A stretch of 55,893 nt of DNA, taken from contig WQWU01000008.1 in assembly GCA_009785215.1 (NCBI GenBank), positions 1 through 55,893 of the forward strand, in the 5' to 3' direction. Within the stretch, counting starts at the first letter, position 1; each line of letters opens with the position of its first letter. Under the pieces are notes generated by a model. It searched no databases. It had not been told where the DNA came from and saw nothing but the letters and a program-made list of their open reading frames with translations. The DNA is from Treponema sp. GTDB taxonomy: Bacteria > Spirochaetota > Spirochaetia > Treponematales > Breznakiellaceae. A program made the translations under genes and the position numbers. This document shows positions 26,961 through 35,958 of the stretch, piece after piece.

Positions 26961-27992
26961 ATGAAGAGTTTTTTACTCCTTTTTCTTACCTTTATACTTT
27001 TTATAACCTGTATTCCCGCAGGAAATAAAGATTTTGAAACGGCTTACTATATAAAAGAAGATTCCAGTACATCAGAAAGTGTGGGTATTTATTCTTATAA
27101 GGGCAAAAATAAATCTGTTGTTATTCCCAATCTAATTAATGGCTCGCCTGTAACGGCAATTTTTCCAAATTCGTTTCAAGGCCGCAATTTAACCAATATA
27201 ATTATTCCAGAAGGGATTTATGAGATTGGAATGGAAGCATTTAAAGATAATTTATTAACCTCTATAGTTTTTCCTCAAAGTCTTGCTGTAATCGGAAACA
27301 ACGCTTTTTCTAATAATTCTCTTACAAGTATAACAATTGGAAAAAATGTTTTCGTAGCCGGCAGTGAAAAATACTCTTCATTTGACAATGATTTTGCATC
27401 TGTTTATTATGAAAATTTTCAAAGAGCCGGAATTTATGAACTAATTGAAGGCAGATGGACTTATATAGTAGAAAGCATCTTTGTTTTTGATGGAAAGGGA
27501 ACCATTACATTTTATCCCGGAAACGAAACTTCAATAGAAATCCCATCTCATATAAACGGCATACCTGTAACAATAATCGGCGAAGGTGCATTCAGAAATA
27601 AAAATCTTACAAGTGTTGTCATTCCAGACACTGTTTTAACGATAGAACCTCATGCGTTTGCCGATAATGATATAACTTCTATTGTAATACCCGACAGTGT
27701 ACAAACAATTGGAGAGATGGCGTTTGTAAGAAATGAAAGACTTTCTTCTGTAATTTTTGGTGCAGGTCTTATAAGCATCGGAGAAGATGCTTTTTCTCTT
27801 TGCCCTTTAAGATATGTTGTTATTCCCGCTAATGTTGAAGTAAGATACATCAATATTCAGCAGGATTGGCCGCCTTATGATATAACAAATGTTAATACAC
27901 CTCTCTATGGTAATGGTTTTGAGAATTTTTACCATGAAAACGGAAGGGTTGCAGGAACTTATATATTTGAAAATAACAGGTGGAAAAAATGA
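26961..27992 (+). CDS. BspA-like leucine-rich repeat lipoprotein
   Basis: 343 residues. The lipoprotein signal ends in FITC (Cys17). It is followed by BspA/TpLRR-type repeats (LTNIIIPEGIYEIGMEAF, LTSIVFPQSLAVIGNNAF, LTSVVIPDTVLTIEPHAF, ITSIVIPDSVQTIGEMAF) in two blocks. Each block ends in a related module, F...Y...RAGIYELIEGRW at about 150-168 and again at the C terminus (YHENGRVAGTYIFENNRW). Such proteins are surface or periplasmic binding proteins in treponemes and oral or gut bacteria. GAGAGG precedes the ATG. Its stop overlaps the next ATG (ATGA). No ligand can be named. Confidence 0.85.
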   Translation: MKSFLLLFLTFILFITCIPAGNKDFETAYYIKEDSSTSESVGIYSYKGKNKSVVIPNLINGSPVTAIFPNSFQGRNLTNIIIPEGIYEIGMEAFKDNLLTSIVFPQSLAVIGNNAFSNNSLTSITIGKNVFVAGSEKYSSFDNDFASVYYENFQRAGIYELIEGRWTYIVESIFVFDGKGTITFYPGNETSIEIPSHINGIPVTIIGEGAFRNKNLTSVVIPDTVLTIEPHAFADNDITSIVIPDSVQTIGEMAFVRNERLSSVIFGAGLISIGEDAFSLCPLRYVVIPANVEVRYINIQQDWPPYDITNVNTPLYGNGFENFYHENGRVAGTYIFENNRWKK

Positions 27993-29029
27993 AAAGGTAT
28001 TTAATATTATTTTTTATTTTGTTTTTTTCTAAGTTATGTTTTGCGCAAACATTTCAAAGTATTCCAAATAATACCTATGTTATGGATATGGCTGGAAGCA
28101 TCTCATTTTTAAATGGTAATAAAATGAATTTGTCATTTTATGAGCCTAATGTTATAAAATTATTAGGAATATATAATATTGATTTAATAAGTGGTATGCC
28201 AGTAATTGATGTAGAGTGGGAAAATGGTATAAGTGAAAAATTATTAGTTATTTCCAATAATTATATTTGTAAAGTATTTGCAAATATGAATACACCATTT
28301 GGTAAACGTGTTTTTAATGGAATAAGCGGAAGACAGCTTGAAGGCGGCGGTGATAATGTTTGGCTTTTACCAACAGCAGATAAAATAACAGCTAGTTCTT
28401 TTCTTGTTGAAGGAAATGTTTCATATGAACCAAATCAAAGAAGGCCATTATACAAACCATTATGGGTTGAGGGAGCTGAAGGAAGCGGTATTAATGAAAA
28501 ATTATTTATTACTGCAAGAGCATGTTTTGCAATACATATTTCTATAGGTTATGTTTCATTTGAAAAGCCAGAGTTATATTTGGAAAATTCTAGGCCAAAA
28601 AAAATTAAACTAAGTGTAAATAATATTTTTTCTATAGAAGTTGAGTTAAATGATACTCCAAACTATCAAATGATTAATCTACCTGCTCCATTAAGAGCAA
28701 GTGATGTTTTAGAATTAGAAATAATCGAGATATATCAAGGTACAAAATATTCTGACACATGTATAAATGACATATTCTATGATTATATTCCATGGCGTGA
28801 TATTGATTCTGCTAAGTTCTATGATTATATTCCATGGCAGAGTTGGATAGAAAGATCCTATGAAAACTATGAAGATAGTAATGATTTAATTAACAAAAAC
28901 AATGAAAATGTCATTTTGACTAAAAGCTCTGATAATAATAAAAACCAAAATGGGTTTTGGGTTATATTATTTATATTAATTCCAATTTTATTATTTATTA
29001 TTATTTTTACAATAAAAAGAAAAAGGTAA
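27989..29029 (+). CDS. Membrane-anchored protein with NADase-type glycan-binding-like domain
   Basis: 346 residues from the ATG at 27989, which overlaps the previous TGA; a GTG at 27980 is less likely. Signal peptide (ILFFILFFSKLCFA), an extracytoplasmic domain, and a C-terminal membrane helix (FWVILFILIPILLFIIIF) followed by KRKR. The middle segment SSFLVEGNVSYEPNQ...PLWVEGAEGSGINEKLFI resembles the discoidin-like 'NADase-type glycan-binding' domain common in Treponema. A 42-bp tandem duplication near the end yields FYDYIPW twice (exact 22-nt repeats at 28775-28796 and 28817-28838). Probably binds glycans at the cell envelope; inference only. Confidence 0.65.
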   Translation: MKRYLILFFILFFSKLCFAQTFQSIPNNTYVMDMAGSISFLNGNKMNLSFYEPNVIKLLGIYNIDLISGMPVIDVEWENGISEKLLVISNNYICKVFANMNTPFGKRVFNGISGRQLEGGGDNVWLLPTADKITASSFLVEGNVSYEPNQRRPLYKPLWVEGAEGSGINEKLFITARACFAIHISIGYVSFEKPELYLENSRPKKIKLSVNNIFSIEVELNDTPNYQMINLPAPLRASDVLELEIIEIYQGTKYSDTCINDIFYDYIPWRDIDSAKFYDYIPWQSWIERSYENYEDSNDLINKNNENVILTKSSDNNKNQNGFWVILFILIPILLFIIIFTIKRKR

Positions 29030-29034
29030 GATTA

Positions 29035-29112
29035 GTAATGTATAAAAGCCACACTAAATATAGCGTATGTAGCAAACAACAACACTACGAAAAAGTGGCA
29101 GCAGGTACCTTG
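29035..29112 (+). repeat. Direct repeat R2 (partner of R1)
   Basis: The second copy of the repeat at 26226, again ending in AGGTACCTT and again containing the hairpin (CTAAATA/TATGTAG around TAGCG). It could itself encode a 30-residue ORF starting at ATG 29038. R1 and R2 lie in the same orientation and bracket the three unrelated genes. Confidence 0.75.
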
Positions 29113-29151
29113 CATTATCGAAAAAAATAACAGGGTACAAAGATAGAAAAT

Positions 29152-30138
29152 ATGCTAACTGACAATTACGGCAGAACAATAAATTACTTGCGTGTCTCCA
29201 TCACCGACCGGTGCAATCTGCGGTGTATATACTGCATGCCGCCGGAAGGCGTTAAATGGAAACCCCACGAAAATATTTTAACCTTCGAAGAAATACTTAG
29301 GCTTGTTAAAATAATGGCAGCACTTGGTATAAAAAATATAAAAATTACAGGCGGAGAGCCACTGTTAAGAAAAGGCGCTCATTCTTTTTTAAAAGATTTA
29401 AAATTGATTAATGGAATAGAAAAAGTAAGACTTACAACAAACGGCCTATTGTTAAACAACTTTTTAAACGAAGCCGAAGAAAATGCTTTGCCGAATGCCG
29501 TCAACATCAGTCTTGATGCATTAGACATTAATAGATACAAACAAATTACTGGTTTTAATAATGGTAGTTCTGATGTATTTTCAGAACCAAAAGTGATTCT
29601 CTCTGTTATTGACCGTTTATTAGAAAAACAAATAACAGTAAAAATTAACTGTGTTCCTATTCATTCAATTAACGAAGAAGAAATAATTCCAATTACAAAA
29701 CTTGGAAAAGAAAAAAACATTATCGTACGATTTATCGAGTTAATGCCTATCGGCTGCGCTTCAGCTTTGCAGTGCATTTCTGGTACGCAGGTTAAAGAAA
29801 TAATAGAAAAAACTTTTGGCGCACTTGTGCCGTTTGACAACATTTCCGGAAGCGGCCCCGCAGTATATTATAGCCTTAATGGCTTTAAAGGCAAGATTGG
29901 TTTTATTAATGCGTTATCTCATAGTTTTTGCCATACCTGTAACCGCCTGCGCCTTACAAGCGACGGTTTTTTAAAACTATGTCTATCAAGTGACGTTGGT
30001 TTAGATTTACGACAATTGCTCCGCAACGGCGCAAATGACAGCGAAGTTTCACAAGCAATTATCAAAGCAGTTAAAAACAAACCAAGTTCGTATAAGTTTT
30101 CAGAAAACATAGAAGGTATGTTCAAAATAGGCGGGTAG
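29152..30138 (+). CDS. moaA: GTP 3',8-cyclase
   Basis: 328 residues, radical-SAM enzyme for the first step of molybdopterin synthesis. The N-terminal 4Fe-4S site is C21-x3-C25-x2-C28 (DRCNLRCIYC), the SAM motif is KITGGEPLLR, and the C-terminal cluster is C260-x2-C263-x13-C277 (CHTCNRLRLTSDGFLKLC). The conserved C-terminal double glycine (FKIGG) is present. All catalytic cysteines are intact. No strong ribosome site. It is separated from moaC by the inserted block and converges on mogA with 4 bp between stop codons. Confidence 0.95.
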   Translation: MLTDNYGRTINYLRVSITDRCNLRCIYCMPPEGVKWKPHENILTFEEILRLVKIMAALGIKNIKITGGEPLLRKGAHSFLKDLKLINGIEKVRLTTNGLLLNNFLNEAEENALPNAVNISLDALDINRYKQITGFNNGSSDVFSEPKVILSVIDRLLEKQITVKINCVPIHSINEEEIIPITKLGKEKNIIVRFIELMPIGCASALQCISGTQVKEIIEKTFGALVPFDNISGSGPAVYYSLNGFKGKIGFINALSHSFCHTCNRLRLTSDGFLKLCLSSDVGLDLRQLLRNGANDSEVSQAIIKAVKNKPSSYKFSENIEGMFKIGG

Positions 30139-30142
30139 GGAG

Positions 30143-31057
30143 TTACCCTGCAGCGCACTCTCCGCTTTTTCCAGTTAACACATCAAGCCCATGACGCAGT
30201 TCATCAATTATAAACTCCAGGTTTTCTTTTACTGCTTTTGGGCTTCCCGGTAAATTAATAATTAACGTACAACCGCGAATCGTCGTAATGCCGCGGCTTA
30301 ACATGGCTCTTTTTGTAATTGTCATGCTAACAGAGCGCATAGCTTCTGCGATGCCGGGCACAAGACGGTGCGAGACAGCCATTGTTGCTTCCGGCATACA
30401 GTCTCTTGGCGATAAACCTGTTCCGCCAGTTGTTAAAATTAAATCTGCCAGATTGGAGTCACAAATACGTTTTAGTTCGTTTTCTATTTCTGTTTGTTCA
30501 TCGGCTAGCAGAGTATATCCTATTTCTGTATAATCAGAACCGGAAATAATACTGCGGATAACCGGAGCGCTTAAATCTTCGCGTTCGCCTTTAAAACCTT
30601 TATCGCTAACGGTTATTATCCAGACACGGTACATAACAATCATTTCATCGCCAGCATTAATTAAACCGCCGTTAATCACTTTGGCAAAAACACCTTCGCG
30701 CGGCATGATACAATCGCCCATCTGATTATAAATGGCGCAATGGCTATGACATTCTTTTCCTATTTGAGTAATTTCTAAAACAACTTCGCCGCACTTTAAA
30801 ATCGTACCGGCAGGAAGAGAGCGAAAATCAATATTATCTACAACAAGGTTTTCGCCGAAACCGCCGAACTCTACCTTTGCGCCTTTCGCACGGAAGTCTT
30901 CTATCTTTTGATACGAAAGCAAACTTACCTGTCTGTGCCAGTCACCTGCATGAGCATCGCCTTTAAGGCCATGACCTGTTAAAAATTCTGCACTTCCGGC
31001 ATCAGCTTTTGGAGTGCCTTTTTCTGAGCTTAAACATACTGCAAGAACTTTTCCCAT
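30143..31057 (-). CDS. MOSC-MogA fusion (molybdopterin adenylyltransferase)
   Basis: 304 residues. The N-terminal half (about 1-140) is a MOSC domain (HGLKGDAHAGDWHRQVSLLS, FGGFGENLVV, CHSHCAIY with the C-x-H-C cluster). The C-terminal half (about 147-300) is MogA/MoaB-like (WIITVSDKGFKGEREDLS, LTTGGTGLSPRDCMPEA, INLPGSPKAVKENLEFI). The MogA part adenylylates molybdopterin before metal insertion by MoeA; the MOSC part probably carries or transfers cofactor sulfur. It is the last gene of the lysC-dapB-dapA transcript (3 bp after dapA), not of the moa operon it converges on. Confidence 0.88.
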   Translation of the reverse strand: MGKVLAVCLSSEKGTPKADAGSAEFLTGHGLKGDAHAGDWHRQVSLLSYQKIEDFRAKGAKVEFGGFGENLVVDNIDFRSLPAGTILKCGEVVLEITQIGKECHSHCAIYNQMGDCIMPREGVFAKVINGGLINAGDEMIVMYRVWIITVSDKGFKGEREDLSAPVIRSIISGSDYTEIGYTLLADEQTEIENELKRICDSNLADLILTTGGTGLSPRDCMPEATMAVSHRLVPGIAEAMRSVSMTITKRAMLSRGITTIRGCTLIINLPGSPKAVKENLEFIIDELRHGLDVLTGKSGECAAG

Positions 31058-31060
31058 CAG

Positions 31061-31975
31061 TTATTTAATTAATCCCATGTCCAGCATAGTCTTCTTTAGG
31101 AGCGCTTCGCTTGACGGCGCTAGTTTGCCTAATGGCAGGCGTGCAGGACCTGCAGGAAGACCTGCCCAGGTAAGCGCTTGTTTTATCGGGATAGGGTTTG
31201 TTTCTACAAAAGCTGCTTTCATTAAAGGAAGCAGTTCAAAATGTATTGCGCGGGCTTCGTTTATTTTACCTTCAAGCGCAGCTTTGGTTAAAGCTTTTAC
31301 TTTTGCAGGAACCAAATTAGAAATTACAGAAATAACTCCATCACCGCCAATGCTTGATAACGGCAGGTTAAAAGAATCATCGCCGGAAAGAACCCAGAAT
31401 CTTTCTGCAGAAGTCTTGCGCGGCATTGCAATCTCTTTAATAATATCACCCATTTGTGTAATATCACCGGAAGATTCTTTTACGCCTGTTATGTTTGGTA
31501 TTTCTGCGATTTTCTGCATAAGAGAGACAGGAATGTTTCTGCCCGTGCGGGATGCTATATTGTAAATAATTATCGGAATGCCGACATTTGCAGCTGCTTC
31601 AAAGTGACGTATAAGGCCATCATCATTTGGTTTGTTATAATACGGTGTTACTACAAGCGCAGCATCTGCTCCAAGTCTTTTTGCGCGTTCAACATATTTA
31701 ATCATATGTCTTGTATCGTTTGATCCGGCTCCAACAATTATTTTTATCTTGCCTGATGCTTCTTCTACAGCTATTTTGATTAATTTTTCTTCTTCATTTT
31801 CATCAAGTGTAGGGGTTTCTCCTGTGGTTCCAAGAGGAACAATTCCGTCTATACCTTCTACTATCTGAAACCGGACAAGTTCACGAAAACCTTCATATTC
31901 AACTTCTCCGGTTTTTGTCATTGGTGTAACAAGCGCTGTGTATGCTCCGCGAAAATCAGTCATATTAAACCTCAC
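31061..31975 (-). CDS. dapA: 4-hydroxy-tetrahydrodipicolinate synthase
   Basis: 304 residues, class I aldolase fold. It condenses pyruvate with aspartate semialdehyde in the lysine/meso-diaminopimelate pathway. Family marks are PLGTTGETPTL, VVTPYYNKP (catalytic Tyr), and ITGVKESSGD containing the Schiff-base lysine. Length matches DapA (about 292-300). Part of the leftward lysC-dapB-dapA group, separated from dapB by 65 bp with two hairpins. GTGAGG lies upstream of the ATG. Confidence 0.94.
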   Translation of the reverse strand: MRFNMTDFRGAYTALVTPMTKTGEVEYEGFRELVRFQIVEGIDGIVPLGTTGETPTLDENEEEKLIKIAVEEASGKIKIIVGAGSNDTRHMIKYVERAKRLGADAALVVTPYYNKPNDDGLIRHFEAAANVGIPIIIYNIASRTGRNIPVSLMQKIAEIPNITGVKESSGDITQMGDIIKEIAMPRKTSAERFWVLSGDDSFNLPLSSIGGDGVISVISNLVPAKVKALTKAALEGKINEARAIHFELLPLMKAAFVETNPIPIKQALTWAGLPAGPARLPLGKLAPSSEALLKKTMLDMGLIK

Positions 31976-31979
31976 TTTA

Positions 31980-32028
31980 GTTCGGCTGCCAAGCCGAACA
32001 ATAAAATCGAAATGAGACGCAGTCTCAT
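31980..32028 (-). other. Two hairpins in the dapB-dapA spacer
   Basis: GTTCGGC/GCCGAAC (31980-31999, loop 6) and ATGAGAC/GTCTCAT (32012-32028, loop 3) fill most of the 65-bp spacer. There is no T run after either in the direction of transcription, so they are not terminators. They may be mRNA processing or stability elements. Confidence 0.5.
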
Positions 32029-32040
32029 AAAACCCCTCTT

Positions 32041-32805
32041 TTATTCCTTGAATAAATCATTCATCATATCATCGATTGTAAAAATCCCGCACCTTTTATT
32101 GTTTGTAAGCCACCTGGCTGCCTGTATTGCTCCGGAAGCAAAACCTTCCCGGCTGCGTGCAGTGTGTGTAATCTCTATTGTATCTGCCGGTGAATCAAAA
32201 AACAAGCTGTGTGTTCCGGGAATGCTGCCCAAACGCAGACTGGGGAAGTGGAGTTCGTCCGCTTCCGGTTTACGATCTATTGTTTCCCAGACAATTTTCT
32301 TTTTACGATCAATTTTGTTTAAGACGCCTTCCGCCAGTGTTTTTGCAGTTCCGGAAGGGCTGTCCATTTTTTTATTATGATGATACTCAATGCCGCCAGC
32401 ATCGTACTCAGGAAAATTATTAACAAGCCCTGAAGCATACCACGCGATGCGGTAAAACATATTTACGCCAATTGAAAAGTTCGATGCCCAAAATAAAGAG
32501 CTGTCTGCTTTTTTTACAGCTTCTGTTACTTCGTCCATACGGTTTTGCCAGGCTGTCGTACCTGTTACTACAGGGATTTTTCTTGCCGCAAGAGCTATAA
32601 TATTTGCAGCTGCCGAATCTGGCTGGGTAAACTCGATAGCAGCATCGATAGAATCAAAATCAGCTTCGTTAATAGTTTTATATATATTTTTTCCGCTTTC
32701 TGAAATAAAAGGATCTACAATAACTCCAATATTAATACCTTGAGCAAGTGCAATTTGCTCAATCATTTTTCCCATCTTGCCGTAACCAATTAATGCAATA
32801 TTCAT
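32041..32805 (-). CDS. dapB: 4-hydroxy-tetrahydrodipicolinate reductase
   Basis: 254 residues. The Rossmann motif IGYGKMGKMI lies near the N terminus, followed by VVTGTTAW, SNFSIGVNMF, the catalytic EYHHNKKMDSPSGTA and SREGFASGAIQAARWL. It reduces the DapA product with NAD(P)H. Typical length. It is 11 bp after lysC and in the same transcript. Confidence 0.94.
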   Translation of the reverse strand: MNIALIGYGKMGKMIEQIALAQGINIGVIVDPFISESGKNIYKTINEADFDSIDAAIEFTQPDSAAANIIALAARKIPVVTGTTAWQNRMDEVTEAVKKADSSLFWASNFSIGVNMFYRIAWYASGLVNNFPEYDAGGIEYHHNKKMDSPSGTAKTLAEGVLNKIDRKKKIVWETIDRKPEADELHFPSLRLGSIPGTHSLFFDSPADTIEITHTARSREGFASGAIQAARWLTNNKRCGIFTIDDMMNDLFKE

Positions 32806-32816
32806 AACTATTCCTT

Positions 32817-34163
32817 TTATTTATCCAGCGAATCAAAGAAATCCATATGAAGCGCATTTACTGTTTCTGCGGCTTCTGTATCATTTACAATAAAGCTGAT
32901 GTTTACCTTGCTTGCTCCCTGCGAAATCATCTGCACAGGTACGCCGAGTAATTGGCAAATCCTGAATGTTCTGGAAAGTATTTCTGAAGAGCGCTTTACA
33001 TTGCCAATGATAGTAACAATGGCTTTTCCTGTTTTTACTTCTATGTGTGCAATTTTACTAAGTTCTTTTTTTACTTCGGCTAAATCATAAGCAGTATCCA
33101 GAGTTAAAGAGACAGATACTTCGCTGGTTGCTACCATGTCAATGGATATACTGTGTTTTGCAAATACAGAAAAAACTTCTGCTAGGAATCCGTATTGCCC
33201 CAGCATTCTTGTAGAGACAATATCAACAAGAGTTACTTTATGTTTTGATGTAATGGCGCGTACCGGCGGACTTTTTTTTGCCGATGCTGATGCGCTTTCT
33301 ATTCTGGTTCCCGGCGCTTCAATATTATAGGAATTTTTTACAAGTACCGGAGTTCCTGTTTTCATGCATGGCAGCATCGCTCTTGGATGAAGCACTTGTG
33401 CGCCGAAATATGCAAGCTCCGCCGCTTCTTCGTATGTTACATGTTGAACAGGCCGCGCATTTTTTACAATCCGCGGATCTGCTGTTAGTATGCCGTCAAC
33501 ATCTTTCCATACCTGGATTTCTTCCGCTTTACAGGCAGCGGCAATCATTGTTGCAGAAAGATCAGAGCCGCCGCGGCCAAGGGTGGTTATGCTTCCTTTT
33601 TCATCTTTTGCAATAAAACCTGTAACAACAGGAAGCACATTTCCTTTTATCTGCGGCAATATTTTTTCCGGAATTAAATCCCAGCTTTCTTTTAAAAGTT
33701 CCGCTTGTGTGTAATTTGAATTTGATACAAAACCTAAATCAAAGGCGTCAAAAGCCCTTGAGTTCATACCAATGGATTTTAAATAAGCTGCCGCAATCCG
33801 CACGCTGAGACGTTCGCCGAAAGAAACAAGATAATCTTTTGTTCTTGGAGTAAGTTCTCTTATAAGCGCAATTCCGGATAATAAACGCGTAAGTTCATCC
33901 AAAAGGCCTGCAATTTCTTTTTGCGCAGAAGATAATTTTAAAGCTTTTACAGTATCCTGATGCAGTTTTTCTATGTTTTTTATATCAACTTTTCCCTGTT
34001 TTAACGCCAGATTTGCAGCTTCCAAAAGATGATCAGTTGTGTCTCCCATAGCAGATAACACAAGAACGGGTTTTTTTGTTAATTGTGATTTTACAATACC
34101 AGCTACATGGCGCAAGCGGGAAGCATCGGCTACTGAACTTCCCCCGAATTTCATTACAATCAT
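32817..34163 (-). CDS. lysC: Aspartate kinase, ACT-regulated
   Basis: 448 residues from ATG 34163. This start is chosen because AAGGCGG lies 7 nt upstream and the protein then begins MIVMKFGGSSV as in the family; a start further up would only add an unrelated tail. The catalytic domain has KFGGSSVAD, SFGERLS and TLGRGGSDLSA, followed by two C-terminal ACT domains (about 300-440), so feedback inhibition by lysine or threonine is expected. First gene of the diaminopimelate group. I saw no lysine riboswitch in the short upstream gap. Confidence 0.94.
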   Translation of the reverse strand: MIVMKFGGSSVADASRLRHVAGIVKSQLTKKPVLVLSAMGDTTDHLLEAANLALKQGKVDIKNIEKLHQDTVKALKLSSAQKEIAGLLDELTRLLSGIALIRELTPRTKDYLVSFGERLSVRIAAAYLKSIGMNSRAFDAFDLGFVSNSNYTQAELLKESWDLIPEKILPQIKGNVLPVVTGFIAKDEKGSITTLGRGGSDLSATMIAAACKAEEIQVWKDVDGILTADPRIVKNARPVQHVTYEEAAELAYFGAQVLHPRAMLPCMKTGTPVLVKNSYNIEAPGTRIESASASAKKSPPVRAITSKHKVTLVDIVSTRMLGQYGFLAEVFSVFAKHSISIDMVATSEVSVSLTLDTAYDLAEVKKELSKIAHIEVKTGKAIVTIIGNVKRSSEILSRTFRICQLLGVPVQMISQGASKVNISFIVNDTEAAETVNALHMDFFDSLDK

Positions 34164-34266
34164 GGTTAAACCGCCTTGGTTCCATAATAACAATCATATT
34201 TAATTGAATCAATAGCAGAACCATTTAATAGTTGTAAATAATTATTAAAATCTGTATAATTTGATT

Positions 34267-35052
34267 ATGATTGGTTTCCTTTTAAGAAAAACTTTATATG
34301 ATATGTGGGATAATCTATTTAAGATTGTTCTTCTTAATCTTGGCTTTTTTGCAAGCACTGCAATACCTCTTTTCCTTCCCGGAGCTGTTTTTAAGGTTAC
34401 AAATTCTGTTGCCCTGGAAATTATTATAAATGTTATAGGGATTCTCTTTTGTTCCGTGTATCTTGCCGCCGCCGCCCTGTCTGTAAAAGTCATTTCCGAT
34501 TACGGCTCTTTTACATTTGGTGATTTTTTCAGGAACTTTAAAGCTGCATGGCCTGCCGGTATACTAATGGGTCTTTTTATTTTCTTTCTTTTCCTTATTT
34601 TATCGTATGTAATTCCTTTTTATCTGGATGTTGAACCTCCTGTTGTCGGTTTAATTTTGGCGGCAATTGTTTTTTGGACATCTGTTTTTGCCATTCTTTC
34701 ATTTCAGTTTTTCTTTGCAGTTATTGGCCGTTTAGGTCCGAGTTTATCAAAAGCATTTAAAAAATGTTTATTAATTTCTCTGGATAATACCGGTCTTTCA
34801 ATATTTTTGATTTTAAACAGTATTGCAATTATGCTTATTTCTATAGTATTTGTTTTTATGTTTCCAGGTCCTGTCGGCGCTCTTCTTTATATTGATCAGG
34901 CATTGCGCCTGCGTCTTTTAAAGTACGATTGGCTGGAAGCAAACCCCGGCGCTAACCGCAGGAAAATTCCATGGGATGAGCTTTTAATAGAAGATCGTGA
35001 AAGAACGGGAACCCGTACTTTAAAGAACTTTATTTTCCCCTGGAAGGACTAA
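34267..35052 (+). CDS. Multi-pass inner membrane protein (YesL/DUF624-like)
   Basis: 261 residues with about six hydrophobic helices, the clearest at roughly 18-38, 48-70, 95-117, 124-150 and 178-205, and a hydrophilic C terminus. Architecture and the N-terminal LRKTLYDMWDNLFKIVLLNLGFF segment suggest the YesL-type DUF624 group, of unknown function, but the likeness is only moderate. A TTG two codons upstream (34261) is an alternative start. It is divergent from lysC and converges with the glycosidase gene, overlapping it by 4 bp. Confidence 0.6.
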   Translation: MIGFLLRKTLYDMWDNLFKIVLLNLGFFASTAIPLFLPGAVFKVTNSVALEIIINVIGILFCSVYLAAAALSVKVISDYGSFTFGDFFRNFKAAWPAGILMGLFIFFLFLILSYVIPFYLDVEPPVVGLILAAIVFWTSVFAILSFQFFFAVIGRLGPSLSKAFKKCLLISLDNTGLSIFLILNSIAIMLISIVFVFMFPGPVGALLYIDQALRLRLLKYDWLEANPGANRRKIPWDELLIEDRERTGTRTLKNFIFPWKD

Positions 35053-35948
35053 GGGTTTCCAAGGCGTATTCCAATACTTCCTGCAACTGCCCGTTCTCTT
35101 CCGGGAATACCGCCGTGTATTGGAGTATTTTTTACTTTTATACTGTTGTCCGGGTAACGCATAACAAGAACGCTTGAGCCGCCGCCGTCAAGATTTATTC
35201 CGTCATGGGAACCTAAAAAACGGAGTAATAATGCTGTTTCGTATTCTGTAGCGCCGGCGCTTCCATTTCTTCTGCCGTCAATTACCAATAGATATAGAAA
35301 CCGTCCGTTAGCTGAAAGTCCTGCTGCGCTCCGCGGATGCCTAGTTGCTGAAACAGGCGTACTGGCGCTTTCACTGCTTAGTGTCCTTTGTGCCGGTGTT
35401 CCGCCTGTTAGTATCTGATGAAATCCGCCGGCGGCATTTTCTATATTTCCGGCAGTGCGTATTAAAGGCTGCCTTATAATTGCCGCTCTGCCTTCGCCTT
35501 TGTAAAAAACCAATGCATCATAATTGGGATTGGCAGGCGAGAATATTTCTCCGCCGGAAATGACAATACCAATATTTTTTATAGGTAAACCCTCTCTTGA
35601 TGTAGAAATGTCAAAAGGGAGTGCGTTTATTCCTGCAATAAGATTATTATCGCGGACAAAGCTGGAAACTTTTGTGCTGTACGCATTATTGTTTATTACG
35701 ATTTCTATTTCTGGTGCGGATAAATCTATTTGTAATGCCCAAAACTCAAGCCTTGGAGACGTGATTTTACCATGAAAGAAATTAATCCCGTTAGTGTGCG
35801 GCAGCCAAAACGGCTCTATATTCTCTATGGAGGCGAATGTATTTAATTGTTCAGGATTTGCAGGTACAGGGGAAACAGAAGCGCATGAAATAGATAATAA
35901 AACTATAAGAAGCATAAAAAATGCATACAGAGCAAATCTTGTATGCAT
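35049..35948 (-). CDS. Phosphodiester glycosidase-domain lipoprotein (NAGPA family)
   Basis: 299 residues from ATG 35948; starts further upstream would run into rpsU. The lipoprotein signal ends LLSISC. The C-terminal domain has the NAGPA marks RHPRSAAGLSANGRFLYLLVIDGRR and DGINLDGGGSSVLV, typical of N-acetylglucosamine-1-phosphodiester alpha-N-acetylglucosaminidase relatives in bacteria, which act on envelope or exopolysaccharide linkages. Substrate not known. It is the last gene of the argA-recO-recJ-M23-rpsU group, and its start lies 10 bp after the rpsU stop. Confidence 0.85.
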   Translation of the reverse strand: MHTRFALYAFFMLLIVLLSISCASVSPVPANPEQLNTFASIENIEPFWLPHTNGINFFHGKITSPRLEFWALQIDLSAPEIEIVINNNAYSTKVSSFVRDNNLIAGINALPFDISTSREGLPIKNIGIVISGGEIFSPANPNYDALVFYKGEGRAAIIRQPLIRTAGNIENAAGGFHQILTGGTPAQRTLSSESASTPVSATRHPRSAAGLSANGRFLYLLVIDGRRNGSAGATEYETALLLRFLGSHDGINLDGGGSSVLVMRYPDNSIKVKNTPIHGGIPGRERAVAGSIGIRLGNP

Positions 35949-35958
35949 TTTCCAGTGA

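Noticed and set aside
34164..34260. Lysine riboswitch before lysC
   Set aside because: The gap between lysC and the divergent gene is under 110 bp and shows none of the lysine aptamer blocks.
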